Of a stretch of 64,000 nt of DNA, positions 22,521 through 36,164 are shown one piece after another. Source of the stretch: Stenocarpella maydis (Eukaryota; Ascomycota; Sordariomycetes; Diaporthales; Diaporthaceae); assembly GCA_002270565.1 (NCBI GenBank), contig NQMI01000002.1, positions 806,001-870,000 of the forward strand, given 5' to 3'. The translations under genes were made by a program, and so were the position numbers. Under the pieces are notes generated by a model. The model worked only from the letters and a program-made list of their open reading frames with translations, ran no database searches and had not been told where the DNA came from. The stretch's first letter is position 1; every line of letters begins with the position of its first letter.

Positions 22521-25292
22521 ATGCCACCGTTTCCATCCCACTTGAAGCGAGTCGACGGACTTGCCGTACGCGACGCGCCACGCGATTACGGCACCCCTTG
22601 CTCCGGCAGCACCTGGGACTGCCTGAACACGCCGACCCAGTTCGGCATCATCTTCAGCGTCGCCATCATCGCCGTCGCCGTCGCAAGCACCTACTGGTAC
22701 GCCATCGTCCGGCCGAGGCAGGAGAGGACCAAGGAGTCAGGCGAGGACATCGAACTCGACCTCGGCGATGGCCGCACCGTCGTCGTCTCGTCTGGGCCCC
22801 GTCAGAGGACCGTGGTGTTTCGAGACCACCGGCCGCCCCCGCCGGCGTACATGCCTCCCACGCCTTGCGGGTGCTTTACCTCGACTGTTGAGTCGCCGCA
22901 GCCCTCCCCTCGAGCGTCTACCGTGCAGATATGGCCCCCAGAACAGCAAGTTCCTCCTCCACAGCGGCCTCATACTCCCCAGCAGACCCTGCAACAGTTG
23001 ACAACCACTCCCAGCGTCTTCCAAGGAGACCCTCTTTGTGGCCCCTACCCACAGCCGATACCAATCGCTATGCAACCTCCCCAGATGGCGATTCCAGGCC
23101 CGCCTCCGCCTCCGCTAGCGGTGATGTACCCTCGACCACAACCGCAGACATACTTTGTCATACCGCCTCCGCCGCCTCCACCACAACCACCTCCAGCACA
23201 AGGGCTGATGCCCCCTCCTCATCCTCCTCCACCTCCGCCGCCGCCTCTGAGCCAGCCAGTAAGCGCGGGCTCCTACCAACAGCCATCGGCAAATCTCAGC
23301 CGGGTACGAAGCCGTCCTCCATCTCCGGGCCACGCGTCCACAATCGAAGACTCCGACTCCGACCGCGGTGGCTCCTTGCCTCCAGCAAGCCGCCGAGGGC
23401 GCAGCCCGGCACGGGGCCGCAGCCCCCCACCAGGTGGTTCACACTTCACACGTAGCCGCAGCCTATCCCCCAGCGAGCGGCGATGGCAGCATGACCGGCG
23501 CCATCGACAGCTGAACTCCAGTCGCTCTCCGCGACGAGGACGACAACGAGAGCGTGCACGGCATGGTACTCGGGATGATGGCCGCGTTCCTCAGCAGGAC
23601 GGGCCGAGCTCTGACAGCCCCAAGTCGAGCGGCACGAGCTACAGGTCATCCACAAGTCTCGACTCGGAGCTGCGCAAAGATCTGGCCAGCCTCCTTGTAG
23701 AAGCAGGAGGCCGTCAGCGGGCACGTGAGACTGAGCGTCTGCAGGCGCTTGTTGACCGCCACGACAAAGAGGAAGAGGAAAAGCGAGCACACCACACGGA
23801 CAGTGAGGCAGGCCATGAAAGGGACAACTTGCCTCGACTTCCAGGGCAGCCATTGCAGCCCGCTACCCATCAAGCAGAGACGGGCGAGACAGTGGAAACT
23901 AAAACCACCCACGGAGGAGACGGAGAGTATGGCACTAGCAATGAGGAGGGTAGCCTAAAGCGCCTGAGACGCCACGTTGCATTTCAAGAACCATCTCCTA
24001 TAGTCCTAGAGTCGCGAGTAGGCCGTCCCTCGCGACGGTTGCAGAGCCCACTCAGGGTTCCGACCCGTGAAGACCTCCGCCACGGCGAATCCCGAGTGGG
24101 ACGGTATTGGCGGGCTCGCAGCCCGGACGAGAGAATCGCCCAGCGACGAGTGGTTTCGGCCCCAAGCGCTGCGGAGTCTCGCATCGGTAGGCCGCAGCAT
24201 TCATCACCACCTCAAGAGCATCGCGCTCGGCGCAGACACAGCCACAGATTCACCGACGTCGGCGAGTCACGAGTTGTTGGTGGCCAACGAGGCCGAAGAC
24301 GCCGCGGAACACACCCTCTCGAGACGTTTCCCTTGGGCAGACGTCCGAACTACTACAATACACACGACGAGGCCCACAGCGGACACACAACTACCGACAA
24401 CGGTCTCCTCAATGAAGCCGCATCCGAGGGATCGCCTTCGAGCGCTGGCGCAACGTGTGCAACTGGGAGTCAGGCCTCGAATGATGGGAACGACCAGCGA
24501 CGTAGACTAGACCTGACACCAAGTAGATTCAGTAGCGATGGAATCCGGCACGATAACGGAAAACCACGTCCACACTTGAGGTCGCCTTCAACAGAGAGGT
24601 GAGTGATGAAGAATATTCCAAACGAAGTCATGAAACTGACCAAGAACCTCGTCGCACAGATCCGATGACGATAGACGCGAGAAGAAAAGCCTCAAATCCA
24701 GCTGGGGTTCAAAGCTCGCGTCCTTCCTCCCCGCAATCGTGAGACTTGCGACCAAGAACCCTGTGGTGCGAGAGGTAGCAGACAGTATCGCGGACGAGGT
24801 CAGGACACGCCATAGAAGGGAGCGGGTGGACGACGGGGGCAGGCTGTCCGTCGACCACGGGTCGCACGAAGATCAGCAAGCCTATCTTTGTCCGCGGCCT
24901 CCCCAGCCCGTCTCTGACCATCAACAGCGACGCGACGCTCGTCGCCCGGACCCGCAAGGCCGTCGCCAGGGAGCACCATGGCAACAGAGGTAAGCAAAAG
25001 CGACATGCGTTGTCTACCCGCCAGGGAGTCTGACCAACACGCTTGCAGGCCCTCCAACAATCGCTATCGCACCCACCGCCGCCGTCCGAGCACGATCCAC
25101 GAGGAGCCAAGGGAGAATTTGCAGGCCGCTCTTGAGCATGCCGCTGAGCGTCTCGCAGAAGAGGCTGTGGAGTCGGCACTGGACCGAACCCAGCGCGGAG
25201 GAGGCAGCCATGGTGGCCCGGCTGATGTCATGCCAGGCCAAGATGACCGACGTCGTCGGCGGCCGCGCAGGAGTAGGGAAACACAGCCCTAG
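22521..25292 (+). CDS. Proline/arginine-rich single-span membrane protein, function unknown
   Basis: Exons are 22521-24598, 24660-24989 and 25049-25292, giving 883 aa. Introns are 61 nt (GTGAGT, CACAG) and 59 nt (GTAAGC, TTGCAG). The N-terminus (about 40 aa, two Cys) precedes one hydrophobic span at residues 41-63 (FGIIFSVAIIAVAVASTYWY). The rest should be cytosolic if the N-terminus is outside. A proline-rich region (about 95-260, with poly-Pro runs) is followed by a Ser/Arg-rich region with RS dipeptides (about 265-350) and a charged helix-prone stretch (about 370-430). Four spaced copies of an ESR(V/I)GR-like motif follow near 497, 522, 551 and 582. The C-terminus has a short helix-prone stretch (KLASFLPAIVRLATKNPVVREVADSIADEV, given here only as positions about 705-740) and a basic end. 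I do not recognise the family. Poly-Pro suggests SH3 or profilin-type binding (inference). Confidence 0.75.
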
Positions 25293-28200
25293 CAGTGCCG
25301 TGGATAAGCATGTCCATACATGCATGGTACACAACGCTCCTTGGTGGTCACAATCAAAGTGGCGACGACCCTTGAAGTGGCTAACATGATACCCAACTGA
25401 ACCCATCTCAGCGAGACCGCCAGGGGTTGTTCACGGCGCCGTAGTGCTACCGAGCCAGGGCGATGATCCCAACAATCTATGAATGACAACAGATGGACCC
25501 TCAAACGCCGGGGCACAATGGTAGCTGCGAGAGATAGATGGAGCTACACGCCTGAAGCCCCAAATAGAACTCGGTTGGCTATAGTGCCGGGCGGGGCAAG
25601 ATACAGCTTTGCATCTCATGGAGCCCAAAAATAGCACATAACAAAGTATGAGTGCGGCGCGCGCGCGACCAACAAGCAGCTGTGCCATAACGGCCGCAGC
25701 AGGTTGGTGCTACTCACACTCAGCGGCGGCGTTCTAACCCTCTAGGAACTCCAACCCCGTTGCTCGTTGCGGAAGCCATGATAACATAGCTCAAGTGCCG
25801 AAGTCGGTTCCGCACTCAGTCAACCCAGGGTCGAAACTCACCATGGACGCACAGTACTGCCCCGAGCTCTCACGCCTCTGGGGGTCAAAGGCCAATTCCA
25901 TGGTGGATGTCATACCAAAATGTTCTCAGCTGCACGGATTGACCATTCGCTTATCAGTCGCTTAAGATTTCAACATCTGGCAACCGCTTAAGCCACCCAT
26001 GGTGAAGGACAAGTTGGTAACCATCTGACTTTTGACCTGTGTGCCTATGTGTGCCGTGGAGTCCCCGGCCCAGAATGCCTGCTAGGTTATTTGGCTTTCG
26101 GCCTCGCTATGTCCGACAACGTAGGCAGAAGGTGTTGCTTTCCCGCGAGCCATCAGAAATGCAGGTGTCGTGTCATTACCGTCACGCCGTAGGAGGAATG
26201 CTGACGATGGTGCCGCATGGCACAGTTGGCAAGGGCGGCGTTGAGCGCATCACAGGGAGGCCAACGTCTCTTGCCCATCCATGATTGGAAAGGTAACCGA
26301 GTCGGGATTACGGGGCGCGAAGTTGGTGCGTCGTGATCCTACTCTCGCTGTATTGTACGTACAGTACCCATGACAACTTAGTTTCCACGGGGTCACGGCG
26401 GCCCCCCGTCTATCATGCTCTGGCACTATGCAGAAATGGAACCATGAATTTCTTGGAGGTCTTGCACTAATAAAGTGGCATCGTGGCGTTGCTGCAAGCA
26501 AGAATGCGCCTTTTCATTGCAGGCTTCCGCAGGGCCGGCGTTAGTTGTGAGAGCTGGTGTATCCCAGTCTATTGGGCTTCAGTCGAGTAGGGACCGCGGC
26601 CGGAGACAGACGGGTTTGGGGAGTGGGCGCATTGAAGCTGCTGATTGTCGCTTGTGGCCCGCTTGTGGCCGGGCGTATTTCGATGGGAGGGGGTTTTCCG
26701 ATGCGAGGCTTTTCGAGGGGCTTGGACAACAAAGCCGCCAGTCCTAGGCCCACCTAGGCACCCCGGTGGATTGGGTGGCTCTAGTCATCCCCAGTTGGCG
26801 GGTGGGACATGGTCGGTCTGTCGCCATGGGCAAAAATGCACTAAAACGAGACAATAATGGCGGATATGTGGTTGGCTTCCTCGGCCTGCATTAACCACAT
26901 CCCATCAAGGTGAATGTTGGGGCCAGGCAGTCATGCACTTTGAACTTGGCTTACGAGGCGTGGCGTGGCCCGTCGTACTTTGGGCGAGGAGGTATCGCTC
27001 GAATAAGACGCCGGTTGTATTCCCATCCGCACAGTTTTGCCTACTAGCCTCGGTGGAAGCAGCCAATGTGACCTTGTTCAAGAGTGCCACGGCTGGGTGC
27101 AACATCTGTGTTAAGCAAATACTTCCACGAGTCCACTTAGCGCCGTCAGCTGTCGCTTGAACCCAGATCTGGGAGTCGGAACCTCCTCGCCTATCAAGTA
27201 GATTAACTGTCCTCTGGCCGACAGAGGGCGTGGGCTCGTGCACAAATGGCCGCCCGTGTCAGACAGATTGCTGCAACCATAGTGTAAAGCTCTGCGGACT
27301 GAGGAAGCCACACGGCCAAGACATTTTCGGTCGGGACGGTCACTTCGTGTCTCTGGTCTTGGGTCCAGAATTTTGGGGTCGAGCAACAGTCTGCCACAAG
27401 GGTGCCTGCACAACCCGAGGTCCGCAGGCATGAGTAAGTCCGATGTGGCCTTGTCAGTTCAACTCTTGAGTGGTGCGTGTACATAGTAGTCTGGGAACCC
27501 TCCCGATGACTTTCAGCTCGCGTTTTGCCGAACGCCAGACGGACGGTAGGGTCTTTGATAGAAAACCCGCATGCGGGCTTGTGGGACTTGGTCAGAGCGG
27601 GGTCAGCATGGGCACTCACGCGCAAATCATGATGTCCAAGGATGACAGGGTTCCGGTGTCAAGATTAGACTGAGAAAAGATATTCAACGTCTCGCGAAGT
27701 CCCGCAGGAACCTTCTTCCAGCCCGAGTTTGCGACTCGCAGTGACAGGCACAGCTGGGGGCATGTCGTTGCAATCCGGCAGCAGGAAGGGTACTGTGGCT
27801 GGCTGGGTGGATGGCAGTTGCGACGAAGCTTGACTAAGATCAAGAGTCAGGCAGTCAAGTCCCGAGTGCGCCGTGACCAAAAGTCTGTCAATCTCATGTT
27901 TGATAAGCTGACCTGGAAGTGTGTGGGGTCGTGTCGTCGTTACGTCTTGTCGTATGCGGGCTTGCCACCACGCAGGGAGAGCCTGCGTTGGTGTGCGGCT
28001 CACAGGCGCACCGCCCGACGACTCATGAGCCCTGATGAGCCAACTTCGGACGGTCCCAAAAAGTTGCAAGCGCGCCAGTCCGGGCCGGGTCTGAGCGAAG
28101 CAGACGACACTACACTATGGGCGAATTGGCCCGCTGGCCCGCTGCTGGTCAGGCTGCACGAATCATGGGGGTGATTGTTGTGCCCCGGGGTGCTACGCAA

Positions 28201-28860
28201 CGTGACGCTGAGGCCATTCCAGGCCTGGGGCTGGGTCTTGATCTAGGAGGTCTGGCCCGGGTCTGAACATAGATGGACCAGTTGCCTGGCTGTGGGAAGC
28301 AGTGAGATCGCCATTGAGGCGGTCTCACTTTACGGAGGCCCGACTGTCCCACTGGCCGGGTTCGGTGGTTGGTGAGAGAGGACAGCAAATTTGGTGGCCC
28401 TGATGGCTCTGGGTCTGATGACGATGAGTACATCGTACGCAGTGGATTGTAATTGTCTGGCCTGCCCTGGCGTGCCCCGTCGAGATGCCAGGATGGTCGA
28501 GTCCACTGCAGATGATGGCTTGGACTACCTATGCCTGGGCCTTTGGATCTGCATTAGCCGACTCGGATTGACAGTGGTTTCGACGTAGCCTTGGGAAACT
28601 TTGCCCATAACCTGTACGTACAGTACTGTCCAGAAAGGCCCATGTTGTCAGTAAAGCGTAGCTGCAATGAACCTGAACAAGATGGTGACCCGAACACGAC
28701 GGCGGGCACCGTGCACTGCGCATGTGCAGTTACTGTGAAAGACTAGCCCTTGACATGGGGAGGCGGGTGTGTCACGTTATGTACACCGTAAAGTAATATG
28801 ACCGGGGAAGCTGGGAGTTGCCGTGGATGGGGATGAGTAGGGGGTAGGAGATGAAGGGGG

Positions 28861-28893
28861 GATGAGGGATGAGGGATGAGGGATGAGGGATGG
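28861..28893. repeat. 7-bp tandem repeat, unit GATGAGG
   Basis: Four and a half near-perfect units in non-coding DNA. Confidence 0.9.
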
Positions 28894-31800
28894 TGATGGG
28901 CTTGGGAGGATGGATGATGAGATCAGGCTTTTTGGTCATCTATGGTCGACCCTCGAAGGTGCAGATGGGATGGATGGATGCAAGGGGTGCGTGCTGATGA
29001 AGGGAGCAACAGGGACAGGAAGACCAACGAAGAAAATAAGAAATAAATAAAAATGAGAAATAAAAAAGACTAAAGCGAAGAGGGATCCGCTCATAGCAAA
29101 TCGGGAGTGCGTAAGAAAACGAGCATCAATTCCTCGAGAGGGAAGGTACGCAGCATCAAACTACACTAAGGAGGGGAGCACGACGCAGTTATTTGCCACG
29201 CACGTTTGCCGTAGCTAAGGCATCTAAGGTAGTAAGCGATGCACACGTATCTACCATAGTAGATGCAAACAACAGTACGCCTCTCCCTCGTCCTGGCAGC
29301 TCCTGGTTCCAATACGATACAATACTATACGATACGATACAGTGCGAGACACCAGAGCGGGGTGCTCTTTGATGATCTTGGTTTTGGGTTAGAAGCCACG
29401 CCTGCCACGGCACTGGACAGAGGCCACTTTGCATAGACGACCTGACGACGTGATCAGAGGTCGATTCATTGCCCGGCATGCGACATGCGACATGTGCCAT
29501 GCTTCGACCAAAAAAGGCTGTGTAAGAGGTTTGTCTCCACTCGTTTGCGAGGCTTTGCCTGCTGCACTTCTAGCCCCGAACCTAAGCTGACCAGCAAGCA
29601 GCCTTGGAACTGCCTCGGGTGTGCCAGGGCGCACTCCTTCGACGAAACGAACTCTGAGCGCCGCTCGATCGTCGGTCAGGTCACCATGAATCGTCCTTCT
29701 CCCTTCCCGGCCGGGCTCGGCGGGGCCCCTCGATCATGACGGCAGCCATCGCATCGAAACTGGAACCACGGCCCAGCCATGGGCGGGCGGAGGCCAAGTT
29801 GGGCACGACAAGAAAAATCCAATTTACGCGTGAGTGATTCTGTCGCGTCACCCTGCTGCAGGCTCTTGGTTAGTCTGAACCTTGCAACCAGAGAGAGCAT
29901 GGAGCTAGCTAGCTCCAATTCCACAATCCTACCCGCCCCAGACAAGACCTGTCTCTGTCCACATTGTTCAACAATGAGCCGTACCCCGGCGCTCAACAAC
30001 TCTCCCACCTGCTCAGTGCTGTTGCCTGGTCGCTTCGGGTCACATCAGATTGGTGTGGTCTCGGACTCGAGAGCCGACCAGGACAAGACCGACGTTGAGG
30101 GTGGCCCCATGTGCGCTCCGACCGATAGGGCCGCCTCTTCTGTCGCCGGTTGCCCCCCGTTCAAGGATGTCTACATACGTAGTATACACTATGTTAGCAC
30201 GAGATACAGCTAGCTGCTGTCGGTGACAGGGGTCGGGCAACGTCGACGTCGTCTGATGGGGCTCCTGTTATCCCGACCGACACTTCCGGCCCTTTATGCC
30301 CGGCTGCCTGCCCCTCTGCCGTCGGGGCACGGTTGTGACTGGTATTGCCCGCGTATCAGCTCAGCTCGGCTGCTTCAATACGGTTCGAGGCGGCTCGCAT
30401 CTGCCGGTACCCAAGGGGCAGACCAGGCTCACCCTGCCTTAGTTGAGCTTCACCAAATGTGCAGCACTGCACCGGCGCAGATCATAAGCACACAGCCTTC
30501 CTGGTGTCGCGCGGTCAAAGGTCGGGCGACGAGACGGCTGCAACCTGACGCGGGAGAGAGGAATAAAGGAAGATACACTACAGCCACTGTCTTCCCCGGT
30601 AGGTCCTTCTGCAGGCGCTGCGAGCAAATCACATCACACTTATTCGCCCTCGGTCCAAGGCCGACAGGGCTGCCTGCTTCGGCCTACGCCCCTGACTATG
30701 ATATGAGCTCGTCGGCACCACGGATACGTGGGCCTGACGAGACTGCCGCCCGCTGGCTAATAACCACACACAAATATCAGGCTTTGCTGACCGGGTTTCT
30801 CCCATACCGCCTTCAAAAAAAGGGAGGGGACAAAAAGCCCGAGCCCCTTGCCAGCGAGCTATGTACATATGTGGGCGTTTACTGTGTATTGATACCACCA
30901 ACCCTGCACCAGGGCTCGAGACGCATTTCAAATTATTGCCAGACCACTTGCGGTCACGCACCACTGCATCCAAAAAAGAAAAGGGGGTCTCGTCGGATAG
31001 GTATCGATCATGCAAGACTTTCTAGTCGCACCACCAACACTGCCAGACACAAAGGACTGCGATGCCCGATTCCACACACATCCCACAAACGATGAACCCC
31101 GCCCATTAATTGTCTCTACGGCGCCCCACCAAGCCTGCCGCCCAGGCCGCTTCGAATCTCGCAAACAGCCAGCCAGAAATCCGTCCCGACTCGACGATGT
31201 GCCCGCACCCCTGCCTCTCTTGGTGGTGTGCCACACGTTTGCACCTTTTGCGAAAACGGTTGCTTCGGGATGTAGGAGGCACCAATCAGAGACAAGTTGT
31301 ACAGTTTTGGTAGTGCATTTTCGCGCAAGCCTTGCGCAAGCTCTCACGGAGCACCCATTCAGCAGGGAATGATGGCGGTTGCAGCAGCATAAGGCGGCGT
31401 CAAGCCAAATTCCTCCTGCGTTTTTCCTGTTGTGATGTGAGGAAGTCTGAGAGCACCCAGAGGATTGCGATTAGACCCAGCCAGCTAGCCTCCTCCATTG
31501 CGGACATTGATCCTGTCACCCAGCAGCCGCCAACCGAACGGCTTGGGGCCCGGGTCTGTAACCAGGCCTGACAAGCAGTTCTGGCAGCCCAGCTGGAGCT
31601 GCACTGCCATTAATAACTCGGCAGCTCAGCAGCACGCAGGTGGCGCGAGCCAATGGCGGCCCTGACAGAACCAACCGGCTGTCTAGGCATGCCAACATGT
31701 GCTTGCGCGTGACGAGGGCGAAGCAAGAAGGCAAAGCGAGACGAGCCCGCCCGCGAAGGCGGGCCCCCAAGCCGCAACCCAACCAAGTCCGATCGCCAGT

Positions 31801-32223
31801 GCCCCATGGGAGCGAGCTGTCGGCGACGCTGCGGTTGCGCTCCGGCGCGTTGCGTGGCGACACAGCGTCAGAGCCTGTCTCGATTGACGGAGCCCCTTGG
31901 GGTCGCATTGGCACCGCGAGGGCATGCAAGCGTCCAGCGCTGCGCCTGTTCTCTTCGGTGTCTTGCGCCGTAAAAGGGCAAGGCTGGCTACCAAGTCTCA
32001 AACAAACCTTTTTGGCTCCCGGGGGAGGGGAGATGTGACAAGAGACCATGTCATCTCTTTTCTTCAGACTGTCAGAGGTGATCCTGTCGCCTGTGCCCCT
32101 TCCTTGAAACCCCGACCGACCAATATGGGTGCGTTCAGCCTCGTCACAGTGGCCTCGATGCATGCGCCTTGTTGGGCGCTCCGAAATTTAGTGCCCACTA
32201 GCATGTCCGTTTGGGGGGGGGGG

Positions 32224-32254
32224 NNNNNNNNNNNNNNNNNNNNNNNNNNNNNNN
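32224..32254. other. Assembly gap (31 N) directly after an 11-G run
   Basis: A stretch of 31 undetermined bases follows G11 at 32213-32223. Read loss at the homopolymer is the likely cause. Reading frames running through it are meaningless. Confidence 0.98.
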
Positions 32255-35200
32255 TACCACCTGCGCGGTCCGAGGAACTCCAAAGTTCGTTTGGGTGAAG
32301 AAGTCGAGCGTTCGAAGAAACATAAAAGATACACATCATCACCATCCGGTGGAGAAAAATGCAGGGAAATGGTGTCAAGTACTTCCCCACAGCTTCTGTC
32401 TTGCCAATCTTCCATTCTGGAACAGCTCCATAGCTTCTGAGATCTTCACTCACGGGGGGAAAAAGAAGCAAAATCAAGGGCCCCGACAATCCGTCTGTGT
32501 CTGTCCCTTCCGGTATCAGGCCGTCAAACTGTCTAGACTATATGGACTGTCATGTTGTCTACGCATCTATGTCGGTATGTAGATTGCCTGTGTACATAAA
32601 TAAGTTTGTCCCTCCGGACCCCTCAGACCCTCCAAGCCCCCATGGGCCCCCTATTCCGTGCTGATCGCAACTTGAGACCCTGGGGATGGCCGCTGCCATC
32701 TGCCAATCTCGTTCGAGGAGCACGCGGTGCCTCCCGGGATCATATTCCAGACTGTGCCCGGTTTTCCGCACAAACCTTGGCCACGCAGCCACACCAGATA
32801 GTGAAGACCCCCCCTTCTGAAACAAGCCGCCCACTTTGGCAGCTCGCCCACACCGCTCTGCTGGACGCAGCCCCCCCTCCCGCCCCCTTCTACGTGCCGA
32901 GCTAAGCTGGTCTCCACCGGCACGCAGCCAGCAGGTGTTCAGCGGCCAGGGACAACGTGGACAGCGGCTATCAACCGCGACGAGACACGGGCATAAGAGG
33001 GCAGAGACACCAACCTCGTGGGCCGCCGTTGAGCAGCGATCAACATGACACCTTTGCCGCCCTCTCGCTAGCCTGAGGCGACGCAATTCGTCCACACTAC
33101 ACTACACTACACTACTCCTCCCCGCCCGACGGGGGAGCGGCCGGCCCACATGCCTGCAGGCCCAGTTCCCAATTTTGCTTGAATTGGCCATCTCTGGACT
33201 ATTTGGCCGCTGAAATCTACAGGTGAGAGAGGCGACATTTGGAGCCAAAAATAGAAGCATGCGCCTCCCAGAGGGCCAGGGAAGGTCTTTGGGGTGGCTC
33301 GTGTCGACGGTCGCCAGCTTCCGCCCTATACCCTATCCGGCATGTTCAATCAGGCTGTACCTCGCTGCTTCGCCAGGCCATGACAGGTGAGCGGCATCGT
33401 GTCTGCGTGTCTGGATTTTCTGGGTTTTTCTCGATCCCTTGATATTTCCCGCGGCGTCTCAGGGACTTCGTGGCCAATGTCCACCCACCCGTCTGCAGCA
33501 TATCCCTGCCAGACAGAATCACAGAAATCCAGTCGGCAAGACAGACGGACGGAGAGGGAGTAGAGCCAAAGCAACTTTGTCTCAGGGAACATCTGCCAGC
33601 CGGACTACTCGTGCATGCGTGGAAGATGGCTGATGGAACAGGGCCAAAACGCGCGCTCTCGGATACGCAATCTTGCAGCGGCGCCGACATTCGATAACCC
33701 TTTCATCTGATCAACACCCCTTGGATCCATTCCCCATTCCACCTCCTCGCGCGCGGGAATCAAGATATGGGCCCGGTCCCGCGTGGTGGTGAGTGTTTTC
33801 TGCGATGTGGAACGCAGCAGGATGGATCCAGGCTTTGGCCCGGTAGATATCGCTATCCCTCTTGATCCTTGCCCTGCTGGTCATGTCTCCTTTGCCTTGG
33901 TCGCGGTCTCCCTTCGACCCCTGAGCCATGCCGAAACCTACAGATCCGTATTAGATCCCCCCTCATACGAGACCCAGCCACGTGCCGACTCCGATGAGGC
34001 GGGAAAAGAGGATGCGCATCTAGGAACGAGATGACGAACGTCAGAAGGAGATGCGAGGAGTCAGGGCGACGGGCTTAGATTCCTGGACGACCGTGGCTCC
34101 GTCGGCCTACATGTCCAAAGTTGGAATTCAAGCTTGGGATCGGCCAACAACCAACACACGCCTGCGCAGCCCGACCCACACCCGCAGGCTTGCTGACCAC
34201 TTTCTATTCCGGCCTGTCAGGACGGCTCCAGGAACGGACACAGCCCGCGCTAATAGTGTAAAGGCGACAACGACGGGCGCGGGTCTGCCGACAAAGTCTC
34301 ACCTGTTCCCACGGGAAAGACAGCCTGATCAAGCAGGAGAAAGCAGTCGGTGGGCTGCTAGGCAAAGGCTGGGGCACGTCCTAAGAGCACAATATGCCCC
34401 GCCAAAACGTCGCTACGGCAGCCGGGGTAAACTACGACGGGCCCAACAGAGCGGGCCCTTTAGGCCTTGGCCAGAGTAGGCAACGCACAGCCTTTTGCGG
34501 CCTCCCTTGTTCACACATTTCTGATGCTGTACATCCTTGTTCAGTACCGTGTATACATAGTATCGCGTTCGGCAGAGTCAAATTCAACCAGGCTAGACCA
34601 GCCCGTGGTCTCTAATGAGCCCGAAGTCTGGAGTTTGGTTCTGATTTAAAATAAAATAAAAAAGGGTTGTTGTGGCTGGGTACAGACTTCCTTTGATTAG
34701 TCTTTGAGAAGTGTATACTGTGTAAGAGCCAGGCAAAAAAGGTGCACCCATGCGCATACCCCATGGCAAACTTGACGCCATTCCGCCAGGCATACTGCGG
34801 TCAATGACAGGTTAATGTCTGACTGACTGGGCAACAGCAGTGGCCCTTCGGTCAAGTCACTCAGACCACTCACAGACCTTTGGTGGTCGGCCGATGCGTA
34901 CTGTGCCGGCTCAGATGGTCACGTACCACAAAGAATCTTGGGTAGCGCTCGTCTACGCTGACCTTTCTGGCCATTGCCATGGTCTTCGCCAATCAGCCTA
35001 TGGTCGTAGGTTTCTGGATCAGACGGCCTCCATTGGCTTGAGATCCATGGGATCGGCCGGTGGGCACAGTGTCAACTAGGCGATCCGGAGATGTCTTTCG
35101 TTGGCCTGCACCGTCGAGGACAACAGCTCGGTCCACCGTCTCCTCCGCCTCCCGCCTCCTCACACATCCAGCACCTCGGCCAAAGTATGTGTGTATGCTA

Positions 35201-35709
35201 TGTGTATGTACTCCAGAGTTTGCACGTACCACCTGCATGGGTGTTGCAGCAACCGTGGCCTGTCGTGTCGTGTGCTGTGCTGCCCCGAGGTCTACGTTTT
35301 TGTCTAGCACGTTGATTGTACATGTGCGGACGACAGGATGACGGGCGGTGGCTGCCGAGGAGAACAAGAACAAGCACACGGGATCGCTTCTCCCTTGTCC
35401 AGAAGAGACGGATCCGTTCCATATAGACCATGTACTGTGCATATTTGTCGAGGCCTGCAACCGGCCCGAGAAGGCTGGACGGCTGCCCTGGCCTGACCTG
35501 TGGTGCCCTGTCCCTACGCTTCCGGAAGGGTGGTTGAGACCTGGCGGCACACGAAAGCTTTGAGGCAAATGCATGAGGCGCCCAGGTCCAGCCAGGCCCA
35601 AGGGGGGAAGGGACGAGGTCAAAGTAACAATCACTGTATCAGCATAATCAATCAGCGTTAGTAGCATCAGGCCAGCACGAGCACCCAGCCGGCAGCGGCA
35701 ACGTCGATA

Positions 35710-35733
35710 GCAGCAGCAGCAGCAGCAGCAGCA
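35710..35733. repeat. CAG trinucleotide microsatellite
   Basis: Eight CAG/AGC units in non-coding DNA, about 2 kb upstream of the cyclin gene. Confidence 0.92.
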
Positions 35734-35794
35734 TGGCGGATGGATGCGTGCAAGCAGAGGCGTCGCCGGGAAGGGGAAGCGATGCCTCTAGGTT

Positions 35795-35820
35795 GTCTGG
35801 TCTGGTCTGGTCTGGTCTGG
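35795..35820. repeat. 5-bp tandem repeat, unit TCTGG
   Basis: Five units in non-coding DNA upstream of the cyclin. Confidence 0.92.
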
Positions 35821-36111
35821 CCTGTCTGTTGTGCTTGCCCGTTCGTTCGTTTCGTAGCTCGAATTCTTTTCTTTCTTTCCCTCCCTCAACTCCACTCGCA
35901 CCCCCACACCCCGGCACGTGCAGGGGAGGGGGTCGCAGGTCAGAGAATGAGGGTGGGGGTGGGAAGAGAAAAGAAACGGGAAAGAAACCACAGCAGCAGC
36001 AGCCGCAGAAGAGAATGTCAACTGCGTATCTCTGTAGATTATACAGTCAGCCCTTCGATCCCCACCGGTCACCACCCAGCAGGAGCGCCAGAGTCAAAGC
36101 GGACAGGGCAA

Positions 36112-36164
36112 TGGCAGGGCAAGGGCAGGGCAAGGGCAGGGCAGGGCAGGGCAGGGCAGGGCAG
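36112..36164. repeat. 5/6-bp tandem repeat, units GGGCA and AGGGCA
   Basis: About nine G-rich units (GGGCA with occasional extra A) in non-coding DNA upstream of the cyclin. The G-triplets at short spacing could form a G-quadruplex (inference). Confidence 0.88.

Noticed and set aside
30223..31095. 290-codon plus-strand frame in the gene-free interval
   Set aside because: No recognisable domain, mixed codon use, and overlapping frames of similar length on the other strand.
31516..32163. 215-codon minus-strand frame near the N gap
   Set aside because: No family resemblance, and equal-length frames lie opposite. Cannot be supported.
28861..36164. Short tandem arrays as possible CRISPR or minisatellite genes
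   Set aside because: Units are 3-7 bp and contiguous, without spacers: ordinary microsatellites.
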